DNA of 64,000 bases, taken from NCBI RefSeq assembly GCF_015291645.1, contig NZ_CP030055.1, positions 5,456,001-5,520,000 of the forward strand, given 5' to 3'. Under the pieces are notes generated by a model, which was not told where the DNA came from, did no database searches, and was given only the letters and a program-made list of their open reading frames with translations. Of this stretch, positions 1 through 8,983 are shown piece by piece. The position numbers and the translations under genes were made by a program. This DNA is from Bradyrhizobium sp. CCBAU 53340. GTDB lineage: Bacteria > Pseudomonadota > Alphaproteobacteria > Rhizobiales > Xanthobacteraceae. Each line of letters starts with the position of its first letter. Position 1 is the first letter of the stretch.

Positions 1-1036
1 GCGGCTCCGCCACCAGCGCACCTTCGGCCTTCTTCATGCCGAGGCTGTCGGCGATGTCTGACGTCACCGGCTGGATCTGGACGCCGATCCAGCCACGGCT
101 GACCGAGCCCTTGTCCTTGAGCTGGGCGACCACGCTCTTCACGGTGCTCGCGGGAATCGAGAACGCGATGCCGACGCTGCCGCCCGAGGGCGAGTAGATC
201 GCGGTGTTGACGCCCATCACCTCGCCATCGGTGTTGAAGGCCGGACCGCCGGAATTGCCCTTGTTCACCGGCGCGTCGATCTGGATGAAATCGTCATAGG
301 GACCGTTGCCGATGTCGCGGCCACTCGCCGAGACGATGCCGGCCGTCACGGTGCCGCCGAGGCCGAACGGGTTACCGACCGCAAGCACCCAGTCGCCGAT
401 CCGCGGCTTGCCGTCGGCAAGCTTGGCAAACGAAAAGTTCGAGCCGCCCTCGACCTTGATCAAGGCGAGGTCGGTGCGCTGGTCGGTGCCGATCACCTTG
501 GCGCTGTAGGTCTTGCCGTCGTCGGTCGTCACCTCGACCTTGTCGGCGCCGTCGACCACGTGATTATTGGTCACGGCAAAGCCGTCAGCCGAGATGAAGA
601 AGCCGGAGCCTTGGCCCTGCACGACGCGGCCACGGCCGCCCTTCAGGCCCGGAAAACCATCCGGACCGCCGAAGCGGCGGAAGAAGCGCTCCATCGGTGA
701 GCCCGGCTGGAACGGCGAGGCGGAATCATCGCCGTCGTCATTGCTCGCCGTCTTCTCCTTGATGTTGACCTTGACCGAGATCACCGAGGGCTTCACCCGC
801 TCGACGATGTCGGCGAAACCGATCGGACGTTCGACCTTCTTGACCTCGTTGTTCACCTGCGCGTTCGCCGGAGTAGAGAACAAGTCAGCAGGCGACGTCG
901 ACGGGCTGAAGCCGTGGACCGCGATGCCGAGACCGGCGACGACCGAAGCCATCAGCGCGATTTTACGGGCTGAGAACACCGGCCGGCGGGGCTGCCGGAA
1001 GGACGGAAGGTTCGTGAGATCGGGACGGTCGGTCAT
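1..1036 (-). CDS. degP: DegP/HtrA-type periplasmic serine protease, 5' part
   Basis: Envelope quality-control protease/chaperone of the Do (DegP/DegQ/MucD) family. About 345 codons are present; the gene runs off the left edge, so the PDZ domains are missing except the very start. A membrane anchor or signal sequence lies at residues ~25-45, then the trypsin-like domain. The catalytic triad is visible: His in TNNHVVDGAD, Asp in RTDLALIKV, Ser in NKGNSGGPAF. The end reached (GWIGVQIQPVT) is the usual entry to PDZ1. The ATG at 1036 gives the expected N-terminal helix. Family is certain; the DegP versus MucD name is not. Confidence 0.93.
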   Translation of the reverse strand, partial: MTDRPDLTNLPSFRQPRRPVFSARKIALMASVVAGLGIAVHGFSPSTSPADLFSTPANAQVNNEVKKVERPIGFADIVERVKPSVISVKVNIKEKTASNDDGDDSASPFQPGSPMERFFRRFGGPDGFPGLKGGRGRVVQGQGSGFFISADGFAVTNNHVVDGADKVEVTTDDGKTYSAKVIGTDQRTDLALIKVEGGSNFSFAKLADGKPRIGDWVLAVGNPFGLGGTVTAGIVSASGRDIGNGPYDDFIQIDAPVNKGNSGGPAFNTDGEVMGVNTAIYSPSGGSVGIAFSIPASTVKSVVAQLKDKGSVSRGWIGVQIQPVTSDIADSLGMKKAEGALVAEP

Positions 1037-1258
1037 GCAGAGGTCTCCAGCGCCTTGAACTCTTTTGGTGCCCGATAGCGGCACCTTGCGGACCTGAAGA
1101 TGGGGACTGCCGCCTTACCGCGCGCTGACGGCGGGGTTAAACTTTTGTAATGAAGGATGGTCTGCGATGCGGCTGTTTATCGCAGGCCAAAAGGCGCGCT
1201 CCTACAGGAACTTAATAGGGTTCCGGTGACAGGCGGCAAAGCACCGTTTCCGCCCCCG

Positions 1259-2602
1259 TCAGCTCGCCCTGACGCTGACGATGAATTCGTCGACTTCTCG
1301 CTTGAGGGTCTCGGCCTGCTGCGACAGGTCGACGGCGGAATCCCGGGCCTCAGCCGCCATGCGGCCGGTCTCGGCCGAGGTCGAGGTGATCTGGACGATG
1401 TGGTTGGACACGTCGAGCGTACCGCGCGCGGCGTCCTGGACGCTGCGGCTGATGTCCTGCGTGGCGTTGCGCTGCTGGGCGGTATCGACCTCGATGCCGG
1501 ACATGATCGACGAGATCTCCGACAGCGTCTTCGAGATGGCGTCGATCGCCCCGCGCGTCTCCGCGGTGATGCCCTGGATGCTGGCGACGTGCGAGGTGAT
1601 TTCTTCCGTCGCCTTGCTGGTCTGATGCGCCAGGCTCTTCACCTCGGAGGCAACGACCGCAAAACCCTTGCCGGCCTCCCCGGCCCGCGCCGCCTCGATC
1701 GTGGCGTTGAGCGCGAGCAAATTCGTCTGCGACGCGATCGCCTGGACGAGCTGCACGACCTCGCCGATCTTGTCAGCGGCGTCCGACAGCGTGTGGATGG
1801 TGTCGCGGCTCTTCTCGGCTTGCGTCGCCGCAACTTCGGCACGCTGGGTCGCGTCCGTGACGCGGCGGCTGATCGTGCCGATCGAGTTCGTCATCTCCTC
1901 GGCGGAACCCGCGACCGTCTGCACGCTGGCGCTGGCCTGGCTCGCGCCGCTCGCGACCGCTTTGGCCTTGGTGCTGGTGTCGTTGGCGGTCTGGGACAGC
2001 GTCTCGGCGTTGCGCTTCAGATGCACGGCCGACGAGGCCACGCTGTCGACGACGCTGGCGACGAGCTCGTTGAAACTCCTGATCCGGGCATCGAGATATT
2101 TCGACCGCTCGGCCTGGTGCTGCGCTTCGTGCAGCTGCTGCTCGGTCAGGCGGCGCCGTTCGATCCCGCTGGTCTTGAAGATTTCCAGCGCACCCGCGAG
2201 CAGGCCGATCTCGTTGGTCCCGCCGAGGCCCGGAACGGGCGTCTCGAATTTCTGGTCGGCAACCTCGCGCATGGCGTGCACGATTGCCGCCAGGGGATGG
2301 AGGATGCCGTTGCGCACGGCAAACCAGGTGGTGAGGCAGATCGCGACGGCGACGACCGCAATCACGCCGCAGGCGGCCAGGAAGTAGGAGAACGCGGCCT
2401 GGGCCTGCTGGTAAACCTGCATTGCGTGATCGCGCGCAGGACCGCTCAGCGCGGCGAAGTCGGACGACAGGCTGGTGATCTCGTTGTTGAGATACAGCAC
2501 CGCAACGAAGCCGGTGCCGCCCCCGATGCCGAGCAGGAACAATAATGCAGCGACGACGGCGCCGACCAGGAAGCGGATCGTCAAATTGCTGTTCGTGAAC
2601 AT
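1259..2602 (-). CDS. Methyl-accepting chemotaxis protein
   Basis: Membrane chemoreceptor that signals to CheA/CheW. Two transmembrane helices (residues ~8-32 and ~73-95 from the ATG at 2602) enclose only ~40 periplasmic residues, so the sensor is minimal. A HAMP domain follows (around [13 protein letters not shown]), then a long coiled coil with the signalling hairpin [16 protein letters not shown] and [13 protein letters not shown]. There is no CheR-binding pentapeptide; the protein ends SVRAS. An in-frame TTG at 2650 would add 16 residues; neither start has a good Shine-Dalgarno, and I prefer the ATG because it places TM1 near the N-terminus. The gene stands alone, away from other che genes. 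Confidence 0.93.
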   Translation of the reverse strand: MFTNSNLTIRFLVGAVVAALLFLLGIGGGTGFVAVLYLNNEITSLSSDFAALSGPARDHAMQVYQQAQAAFSYFLAACGVIAVVAVAICLTTWFAVRNGILHPLAAIVHAMREVADQKFETPVPGLGGTNEIGLLAGALEIFKTSGIERRRLTEQQLHEAQHQAERSKYLDARIRSFNELVASVVDSVASSAVHLKRNAETLSQTANDTSTKAKAVASGASQASASVQTVAGSAEEMTNSIGTISRRVTDATQRAEVAATQAEKSRDTIHTLSDAADKIGEVVQLVQAIASQTNLLALNATIEAARAGEAGKGFAVVASEVKSLAHQTSKATEEITSHVASIQGITAETRGAIDAISKTLSEISSIMSGIEVDTAQQRNATQDISRSVQDAARGTLDVSNHIVQITSTSAETGRMAAEARDSAVDLSQQAETLKREVDEFIVSVRAS

Positions 2603-2691
2603 GGAGAGCTCGGAGGCTGGAATCAAATCTTGCGACAAGGTTCCAGACAAAGGTCAACATAGCATGAAATGCGCGGCCGCGACCGGCGGCT

Positions 2692-2707
2692 TACGTATCA
2701 TTACGTA
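2692..2707. promoter_or_regulatory. TACGTA-N4-TACGTA element upstream of the chemoreceptor
   Basis: Two copies of the self-complementary hexamer TACGTA separated by TCAT form a near-palindrome 90-105 nt upstream of the chemoreceptor ATG, in the short gap after ccmH. Operator-like, but no regulator is known to me for it. Confidence 0.35.
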
Positions 2708-2717
2708 GACCGGGCCT

Positions 2718-2794
2718 GACTTGAAGGCGCCAGGAAGAACTTGAAGCGTCTAGGAAGACCTGAAGCGTCTAGGAAGACTTGACGCGTCTAGGAC
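2718..2794. repeat. Four tandem ~19-bp repeats overlapping the ccmH stop codon
   Basis: Four head-to-tail copies at 2718-2736, 2737-2756, 2757-2775 and 2776-2794, units GACTTGAAGCGTCTAGGAA with 1-3 changes each; the second has one extra base. Read on the minus strand, the first copy overlaps the ccmH stop (TAG at 2788-2790) and the rest form the 3' untranslated region. Looks like slippage or duplication of the 3' end of ccmH. Confidence 0.85.
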
Positions 2795-3270
2795 GACTTG
2801 GCTTCGTCCGACATCAACGCGGCGAGCCGGGCCTCTTCGTCCGGCGTCAGCGGCGGCGTCGGTACATCTGCACCGCTTCGAGAGCGGCGACGATTTTGCC
2901 GCCACAGCGCAAAGCCACCACCGGCCAGCAGCAGCGGCGCGAGCAACCACAACAGAATGGTCTGGCGTTCGAAGCGCGGCTTGAGCAGCACGAACTCGCC
3001 GTACCGCGCGACCAGGAAGTCGAGCACCTGCGAATTGCTGTCGCCGGCCGCGATCCGCTCCCGCACGAGGAGCCGCAGATCCCGCGCGAGCGGAGCGTCG
3101 GAATCGTCGATCGACTGGTTCTGACAGACCATGCAGCGCAGCTCGCGCGACAATTCGCGCGCGCGCGCCTCTTTCGCGGGGTCCGACATGATCTCGTCTG
3201 GCTGCACGGCATGCACCGCGGGCAAAGCCAGCAGCATCAGCGCGACGATCGCGGCCATCATGCGGCGCAT
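2788..3270 (-). CDS. ccmH: Cytochrome c-type biogenesis protein CcmH/CycL
   Basis: Apocytochrome c thiol-reduction subunit of the System I maturation machinery, acting at the outer face of the inner membrane. 160 aa from the ATG at 3270: signal peptide (residues 1-21, ending AVHA), the diagnostic motif LRCMVCQNQSI with the redox CxxC, and one transmembrane helix (QTILLWLLAPLLLAGGGFAL) with a short polar tail. The start is chosen because GGAG precedes it and it lies 4 nt after the ccmF stop; an upstream start would add residues inside ccmF. Last gene of the ccmI-ccmE-ccmF-ccmH operon. The stop falls in a tandem repeat. Confidence 0.93.
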   Translation of the reverse strand: MRRMMAAIVALMLLALPAVHAVQPDEIMSDPAKEARARELSRELRCMVCQNQSIDDSDAPLARDLRLLVRERIAAGDSNSQVLDFLVARYGEFVLLKPRFERQTILLWLLAPLLLAGGGFALWRQNRRRSRSGADVPTPPLTPDEEARLAALMSDEAKSS

Positions 3271-3274
3271 CAGC

Positions 3275-5257
3275 TTACTCCGCCGGCTGCAGGCGTTGCT
3301 TGGCCCGCGCCGGCTTCGGCGCACCGACCCGCAGGCGCCGGTCGGACAGCGACAGCATGCCGCCGAACGCCATCAGCACCGGCCCCCACCAGATCATGAG
3401 CACCAGCGGCTTGTGATAGATGCGCACGGCGATGCCGCCGTCGGCGGTAACGTCGCCGAGCGAGATGTAGAGCTGGCTTGCGCCGCGGGTCAAAAGCGCA
3501 GCTTCCGTGGTCGAGGAGCCGCGTGTGGTGAAGCTGCGCTTCGACGGCGTCATGACGCTGAGCGCATCGCCATCGCGACTGACGTTAAATTGCGCGATCA
3601 TCTCGCGGTAGTTCGGCCCCTGGCGCTCGAGCAGACCGTCGAGCTTCAACTCATAGCCAGCGACCTGCGCGACGTCGTTCGGCTTCATGGTCGCGATATA
3701 TTCGCTGTTCCAGGTGGTCTCGCAGACGATCCCGATCAGCGCCACCCCGAGGCCGGCATGGGCAAACGCCGTGCCCCAGGCCGAGCGCGGCAGACCACGG
3801 GCACGGTGCAGCGTGGTCGCGAACGGCAGACGAAACAGTCCGGTTCGTTCCGCGACATCGGTCATGGCACCGACGATGACGAAGATACCAAGCCCGATGG
3901 CGAGCGGCGCCAGCGCGCTGCCGCCACGCGTCCAGGCCCAGACGAGGGCGACCACGACGAGACCCGCAACGCCCGCTGCAAGCAGGCGCTGGGTGACGCC
4001 GAGCAGATCGCCCCGTTTCCACGCCAGCATCGGCCCGAACGGCACCGCGAGCAGCAACAGCGCGAACAGCGGCACGAAGCTGAGATTGTAGAAGGGAGCA
4101 CCGACCGACATCTTGAAGTCGGCGAGCACTTCCATCGCCAGCGGATAGAGCGTTCCGAACAGCACGACCGCACAGGCGACCGTCAGCAGCAGGTTGTTCA
4201 GCACCAGAGCGCCCTCGCGCGAAATCGGCGCGAACAGCCCGCCCTGCTTCAACGAGGTCGCACGTCCCGCGAACAGCGAGAGGCTGCCGCCGATGAAAAG
4301 GCAGAGGATCAGGAGGATGAAGACGCCGCGGGTCGGATCATTGGCAAAGGCGTGCACGGAGGTGATGACACCCGAGCGGACCAGGAAGGTGCCGAGCAGC
4401 GACAGCGAGAAAGTCAGGATCGACAGGAGAATGGTCCAGACCTTCAGCGCGTTGCGTTTCTCCATCACCAGCGCCGAATGCAACAGCGCAGTGCCGGCGA
4501 GCCACGGCATCAGCGAAGCGTTCTCGACCGGATCCCAGAACCACCAGCCGCCCCAGCCGAGTTCGTAATAGGCCCAGTAGGACCCCATCGCGATGCCGAG
4601 CGTCAGGAAGATCCAGGCCACCAGCGTCCACGGCCGCACCCAACGCGCCCAGGCCGCATCGATCCGTCCCTCGATCAGCGCCGCGATCGCGAAGGAGAAC
4701 GAGATCGAGAAGCCGACATAGCCGAGATAGAGCATCGGCGGATGCACGGCGAGACCGATGTCCTGAAGCACAGGATTGAGGTCACGTCCCTCGATCGGCG
4801 GGTTGGCGATGCGCAGGAACGGGTTCGAGGTGACCAGGATGAAGAGATAGAACGCGCTCGCGATCCAGGCCTGGACGGCCAGCACATGCGCGCGCAGCGA
4901 CAGCGGCAGGTTGTTGCCGAAGGCCGCGACCAGCCCGCCAAACAGCGCCAGGATCGACACCCAGAGCAGCATCGAGCCTTCATGGTTTCCCCACACGCCG
5001 GTGATCTTGTAGATCAGCGGCTTCATGGAGTGCGAATTTTCGTAGACGTTGGCGACGGAGAAATCCGAGTTCACGTGCAAGGTCACGAGCGCAATGAACG
5101 AGGCGCCGACGAACAGGAGCTGCGCCAGCGCGGTGGAGCGTGCCACGTTCATCAGCGCGGGATCGCGCAAGCGCGCGCCGATGACAGGCACGAAGGACTG
5201 GATCAGCGCCAGCGCGAGCGCCAGCACCAGCGCATAATGTCCGGCTTCCGCGATCAC
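3275..5257 (-). CDS. ccmF: Cytochrome c haem lyase subunit CcmF/CycK
   Basis: Large polytopic membrane protein of System I that takes haem from holo-CcmE and, with CcmH/CcmI, ligates it to apocytochrome c. 660 aa, normal for the family, with about 15 hydrophobic segments. The tryptophan-rich haem-handling motif [19 protein letters not shown] lies near residue 235. A GTG start at 5257 overlaps the ccmE stop by 4 nt (GTGA), implying translational coupling. Lesions of the rhizobial orthologue (cycK) abolish c-type cytochromes in studied species; that is family knowledge. Confidence 0.96.
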   Translation of the reverse strand: MIAEAGHYALVLALALALIQSFVPVIGARLRDPALMNVARSTALAQLLFVGASFIALVTLHVNSDFSVANVYENSHSMKPLIYKITGVWGNHEGSMLLWVSILALFGGLVAAFGNNLPLSLRAHVLAVQAWIASAFYLFILVTSNPFLRIANPPIEGRDLNPVLQDIGLAVHPPMLYLGYVGFSISFSFAIAALIEGRIDAAWARWVRPWTLVAWIFLTLGIAMGSYWAYYELGWGGWWFWDPVENASLMPWLAGTALLHSALVMEKRNALKVWTILLSILTFSLSLLGTFLVRSGVITSVHAFANDPTRGVFILLILCLFIGGSLSLFAGRATSLKQGGLFAPISREGALVLNNLLLTVACAVVLFGTLYPLAMEVLADFKMSVGAPFYNLSFVPLFALLLLAVPFGPMLAWKRGDLLGVTQRLLAAGVAGLVVVALVWAWTRGGSALAPLAIGLGIFVIVGAMTDVAERTGLFRLPFATTLHRARGLPRSAWGTAFAHAGLGVALIGIVCETTWNSEYIATMKPNDVAQVAGYELKLDGLLERQGPNYREMIAQFNVSRDGDALSVMTPSKRSFTTRGSSTTEAALLTRGASQLYISLGDVTADGGIAVRIYHKPLVLMIWWGPVLMAFGGMLSLSDRRLRVGAPKPARAKQRLQPAE

Positions 5258-5781
5258 CGCACCGCTCCTTGCGAATTGCCCTGCGCCGTCGTCGCGGCCG
5301 GCTTTGCATCACCCGAAGGCTTGGGGCCACCGGAAGCTTGGGCGCCGTAATCATCCTTCCAGTGCCCTTGCTTCTTCAGGGCATCGGCGACGTCCTTGGG
5401 CATGTAGGTCTCGTCGTGCTTGGCAAGGACCGTGTCGGCCCTGAACACGCCGGCGGCATCGAGCGCACCTTCGGCGACGACGCCCTGCCCTTCACGGAAC
5501 AGATCGGGCAGAATGCCCTTGTAGGCGACAGGGAGCTTGGCACCGCCGTCGGCGACCTCAAACGTCACCGCGAGATTTTCGCCGCGCTGGAGCGAGCCCG
5601 GCTGCACCAGGCCGCCGAGGCGAAAACGCTTGCCGGGCTGAACGTGCTTCTCGGCAACCATGGTCGGGGTCGAGAAGAACACGATGGAGTCGCGCAAGGC
5701 ATTGAGCACCAGCGCGGCCGCGAGCGCGAGGACGGCGAGCGAGCCGCCGATGATGGTCATACGTCGCTGCTTGCGCGTCAT
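5254..5781 (-). CDS. ccmE: Haem chaperone CcmE/CycJ
   Basis: Periplasmic, membrane-anchored haem chaperone of System I. 175 aa: N-terminal anchor (residues ~8-28), OB-fold beta-barrel domain beginning [13 protein letters not shown], and the covalent haem-binding site with His in [11 protein letters not shown]. The C-terminal tail is Gly/Pro/Ala rich. The ATG at 5781 starts MTRKQRR, giving the normal cytoplasmic positive charge. 37 nt downstream of ccmI and overlapping ccmF. Confidence 0.96.
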   Translation of the reverse strand: MTRKQRRMTIIGGSLAVLALAAALVLNALRDSIVFFSTPTMVAEKHVQPGKRFRLGGLVQPGSLQRGENLAVTFEVADGGAKLPVAYKGILPDLFREGQGVVAEGALDAAGVFRADTVLAKHDETYMPKDVADALKKQGHWKDDYGAQASGGPKPSGDAKPAATTAQGNSQGAVR

Positions 5782-5818
5782 GGCGTGTCCGTTCTCCGCT
5801 CATCTCGTTCGGCGACTG

Positions 5819-6931
5819 TCATCCGTCGAGTCCGAGATTCTTGAGGCCTTCGTTGAGCTGGCGCAGCCGCTCGGAATCATTGGCGACCGCCTGGCGGGCG
5901 TCGGTCGAGGCACCAACCGCCTTGTCGCGGTCGCCCATCACCAGATAGGCGCGCACCAGACGCAGCCAGCCGTCGACGTCACCACCGTTCTGCTTGAGGC
6001 GCGTGGCGAGACGTTCGACCATGCCGCGGATCATCGCGTTGCGATCGCCGTCATTCATCTCCTTGGAGGCCGCGATCGTCTCGTCCGACAATGCCGGCAT
6101 CGAGCCGCCACCGCCGACCCGCGCGAGCGAGGTCTGCACCAGTGGTCGCCACGGTGCATTCGCCGGCGCTTTCGCGAGCAGCGCGCGCCAGATATTGGCC
6201 GCGTCGTCCTTGCGTCCGTCCTGCTCGGCGGCGAGCCCGAGGAAGTAGTTCGCCTTGGGATCGTCGGCGTTCAGAGCGTGTGCACGCTCGAACTCGGTCT
6301 TGGCTTCCGCCGTCACCACGCCGCCGGCAGCGGCTGCGATCGCTTCTCCGAGATCGGACCTTCGTTCCGCACTCTCACCGTTATAGGTGATCGAATTGCG
6401 ATAGGCGCGCACCGCTTCGTCGAAGCGGCCGAGCCGCTCCAGCACCGGAGCAAGCACGTTCCAGCCGCGGCCATCGGTCGGGTTTTTCTCAAGGTGTTGC
6501 TGAACCTGCGCGACGAGGTTCTCGAGCGACTGCGCCATGCCGGAACCGGAGCCGCGCTCGCGCTGCGCCAGCGGAAAGTCGCGAAGCGCGGGCGAGCCGA
6601 GCGGAACGTAGACCGCAGTCGCCCCCAGAGGCAGGCCGACCAGCGCCAGCACTGCTGCCGCCCGGCGCCATTTCAGGCTCGACTTCGGCTCCTGCACCGG
6701 CTCGCTGCTATCAGCGGCGAGCAGCCTGCGGCCGATCTCGACGCGCGCAGCCTCGGCTTCCGGTGCCGCGATCAGCCCTGCGGCGAGATCGCGCTCGATC
6801 TCGGCCAGCTGGTCCTTGTAGACCGCGACCTCGCTGCCCTGAATTTGATCGCGTCCGTTACGGCCGAGCGGCCAGAGCACGGCGAATATCGCCGCGACGG
6901 TCATCAGCGCGAACACGAACCATATCGTCAT
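5819..6931 (-). CDS. ccmI: Cytochrome c maturation protein CcmI/CycH
   Basis: Apocytochrome c chaperone of System I. 370 aa from the ATG at 6931 (MTIWFVFALM): a first membrane helix, the loop with the DQLAEIERDLAAGLI motif typical of CcmI, a second helix (RAAAVLALVGLPLGATAVYV), then a periplasmic TPR region of repeats of roughly 35 residues. This start is preferred to the upstream in-frame one at 7009 because GGAAG precedes it and the first helix then starts at residue 3. First gene of the operon; an 18-bp perfect palindrome lies 70 nt upstream. Confidence 0.93.
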   Translation of the reverse strand: MTIWFVFALMTVAAIFAVLWPLGRNGRDQIQGSEVAVYKDQLAEIERDLAAGLIAAPEAEAARVEIGRRLLAADSSEPVQEPKSSLKWRRAAAVLALVGLPLGATAVYVPLGSPALRDFPLAQRERGSGSGMAQSLENLVAQVQQHLEKNPTDGRGWNVLAPVLERLGRFDEAVRAYRNSITYNGESAERRSDLGEAIAAAAGGVVTAEAKTEFERAHALNADDPKANYFLGLAAEQDGRKDDAANIWRALLAKAPANAPWRPLVQTSLARVGGGGSMPALSDETIAASKEMNDGDRNAMIRGMVERLATRLKQNGGDVDGWLRLVRAYLVMGDRDKAVGASTDARQAVANDSERLRQLNEGLKNLGLDG

Positions 6932-7000
6932 CTGGCAAGCTTCCGGCAGCGCGTGAACCGCGCCCATGGGTGGCTTTACACCACGGCCGGACGATGCGGC

Positions 7001-7018
7001 AATTGACAATTGTCAATT
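7001..7018. promoter_or_regulatory. 18-bp perfect palindrome upstream of the ccm operon
   Basis: AATTGACAATTGTCAATT reads identically on both strands. It lies in the gap between ccmI (ATG 6931, minus strand) and the stop of the upstream minus-strand gene (7062), and carries TTGACA on each strand. Its core ACAATTGT resembles MarR/OhrR-type half-site pairs. Most likely the operator or promoter of the cytochrome c maturation operon; the regulator is unknown. Confidence 0.55.
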
Positions 7019-7061
7019 CGGCGCGAGCGCACACGGACCGAAACAGTGAAAATCCAACGGC

Positions 7062-7331
7062 TTAGGCGATCTCGAAGTCCACGCTTTGAGCGGCGTCCTC
7101 GCCGTGCCCGTTGAGGGCCCTCAAGAAGTATGTTCCCGGCTCGATGACGTCGGGCAATCTGATGCGCAATGCCCCCACGGGAACAGGCGATGCAACCCTG
7201 GTGACGGTTTCAGGCAGCTGCCGACCGCTAGCTTTCGCGACCAGCACCACCTTCGCACCGACCATCAGCCGTTGATATTTGGCGACAATGACGCGGTTTT
7301 CAATTTCGATGGAGCTGATAACGGGTTTCAT
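7062..7331 (-). CDS. Small hypothetical protein, possible beta-sandwich
   Basis: 89 aa from the ATG at 7331 (MKPVISSIEIENRV). Not recognised. It has alternating hydrophobic strands and a stretch (LPDVIEPGTYFLRALNGHGE) that reads like an Ig-like or IPT/TIG edge, without signal peptide or membrane helix from this start. A TTG at 7397 would add 22 residues but has no better ribosome site. It lies between the ccm operon and the next unknown gene, same strand. Confidence 0.6.
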   Translation of the reverse strand: MKPVISSIEIENRVIVAKYQRLMVGAKVVLVAKASGRQLPETVTRVASPVPVGALRIRLPDVIEPGTYFLRALNGHGEDAAQSVDFEIA

Positions 7332-7431
7332 GCGCCCACAGATAGAAATGCCAAAAGCTTGCACCGGGACCGTAGGACCCGCAGCCGGGAGCGTCAACTA
7401 CAAATTGTGATAACGAAAGGATGCGCTTGAA

Positions 7432-8835
7432 TCAGCTAGCGCGCGTCGATTTGCGCTCGCCGGTCGCCGCGTTCTCCGCGGCGCGGCTCATCAGCGAGGC
7501 GTAATCGTCGCCGAACAGGACCTGGCAGAAGCGGATCGCAGCCTGCACCTGCTGCTGCCGGTAGGCGCGGACCTTGTGATCGGCGCCGCGCAACGACTGC
7601 ACGACCTGCTCGGTCGAGCGTTCGACATATTGCTGAAGGTCGGAATAGGTGCGCAGCGTCACCTCGTTGATCGCCAGCTCGCTGGCGTAATTGCGGCAGG
7701 TGGCGACGAAGTCGATCAGCGCGACGGTTTCCTCGACCTCGGTGCTGTCGATCCGCGCCCCCGGCGGAATATCCTTCTCGGGGCGCTGGCGCAGGATGCG
7801 GCGGACGCGGCCGGGTACGCTGTCGATCTCCGATTGCAGCGCATTGGAGATGTCGGCCCGGATCGAGGTCAGCTGCTTGCCCCAGGCGGAATCGTTGCGC
7901 AGGTCGAGCTCGGTGCGCAGGCCGCGGACGCCGTCATGCAGCGCCTTGAGATTGTCCCCGACGGTCTCGAAATGACCGCGCTTGATGTCCATCCGCAAAT
8001 TGGCGGCAACGCGGGATAGGTCGTGCAGGGCGATGGTAACGGCGACGCCAAAAGGTGTGGCCGCGACGCGGATCTCGTCGTCGGATGCTGCGATCTTGAT
8101 CGCGAGGCGGATGATTTGCCACGGCGCAGTCATGCGCTGGACTACCACCGACAGCGCAAAGGGCAGCATCTGCGACGTCTGGAGCACGGGAATATTGAGC
8201 GCAGCAGTCACCGAGGCGATCTGGGGATCGCCGAACTGGCGCAGGAAGCGCGGCAGCTTTTCATTGAGGGTGCCGAGGGCCTCGCGGACGGTGAGCACCG
8301 CGCCGATCGAATAGAGATCCTCGATCACGTTGGGCGGACCGACGCGGGCGAGCGCCCGCGACTTGTCGCCGCCGCCCGGTCCCGTCAGCTCGAAGATGGC
8401 ATCCGCTGCCACTGCCTGGAGCTTGAGGGCCAGCGCCTCGACCTGCCCCGCACTGTCCGAAGCCGGCATGCGCGCCAGCGCCGCCTCGAATTCGGCGATC
8501 TTGTCTGGAGCACCGTCGCGGCCGAGCCATTGCCAGATCGGCTGCAGCGAGGACCGGCGAATCTGTCCGACCCGGATCGGGGCGCCGGCCTCGACCAGAA
8601 ACGGTTCCACGATCTGGAACAGCAGTCGCGACAGATCGTCAGTCCGCGGCGGGGGAGCGTCCTCGGCCTCGGTCTTGCGCACGATCTTGCGCAGCTGCTC
8701 GAGCACGAGGGTTGCCACGGCCGTGTCCTGGCCTCGCTCGAGCGCGCGCTCGAACTCCCGCATCAGCAGCGCCTGCGCCTGCGGCGGGAGCTGCGCGAGA
8801 TATTCCCTCAGCCGCTCGATCGATGTCTGGCTCAT
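7432..8835 (-). CDS. Conserved hypothetical protein, 467 aa
   Basis: No domain recognised. The protein is soluble and mostly alpha-helical, without signal peptide. Residues ~1-60 look like amphipathic helices (PPQAQALLMREFERALERG), the middle carries a long hydrophobic helical segment (NIPVLQTSQMLPFALSVVVQ) and the C-terminal ~150 residues are charged helices (SIRADISNALQSEIDSV). ATG at 8835 opens MSQTSIERLREYL. Codon use is that of a core gene and the opposite strand is only a shadow. No informative neighbour: ccm operon on one side, feuQ/feuP on the other. Confidence 0.8.
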   Translation of the reverse strand: MSQTSIERLREYLAQLPPQAQALLMREFERALERGQDTAVATLVLEQLRKIVRKTEAEDAPPPRTDDLSRLLFQIVEPFLVEAGAPIRVGQIRRSSLQPIWQWLGRDGAPDKIAEFEAALARMPASDSAGQVEALALKLQAVAADAIFELTGPGGGDKSRALARVGPPNVIEDLYSIGAVLTVREALGTLNEKLPRFLRQFGDPQIASVTAALNIPVLQTSQMLPFALSVVVQRMTAPWQIIRLAIKIAASDDEIRVAATPFGVAVTIALHDLSRVAANLRMDIKRGHFETVGDNLKALHDGVRGLRTELDLRNDSAWGKQLTSIRADISNALQSEIDSVPGRVRRILRQRPEKDIPPGARIDSTEVEETVALIDFVATCRNYASELAINEVTLRTYSDLQQYVERSTEQVVQSLRGADHKVRAYRQQQVQAAIRFCQVLFGDDYASLMSRAAENAATGERKSTRAS

Positions 8836-8930
8836 GCGCCCGGGTAATGCACGGTAAAATGGCGGACGTAGGATGCGTCCTCACCGATCATAGGTGTAGG
8901 CGCCTTAAGAAGCCGTTGAGGAAGTTGTTC

Positions 8931-8948
8931 CGAAACCCCCCGGTTTCG
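8931..8948 (-). terminator. Hairpin downstream of feuQ
   Basis: CGAAACC (8931-8937) pairs with GGTTTCG (8942-8948) around a 4-nt loop, ~35 nt beyond the feuQ stop in the direction of transcription. No U-tract follows, so intrinsic termination is uncertain. Confidence 0.35.
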
Positions 8949-8983
8949 CCCGGAAGCCAAAATAATCGTGTAAGATCAGAGAA

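Noticed and set aside
439..446. TTGATCAA as a FixK/FNR-type box
   Set aside because: Inside degP coding sequence (protein LIKVEGG), without the N4 spacer needed for the dyad.
3131..5350. 739-aa plus-strand frame opposite ccmF and ccmH
   Set aside because: Low-complexity Arg/Gln/Glu-rich product with no motif; ccmF and ccmH on the other strand are unmistakable.
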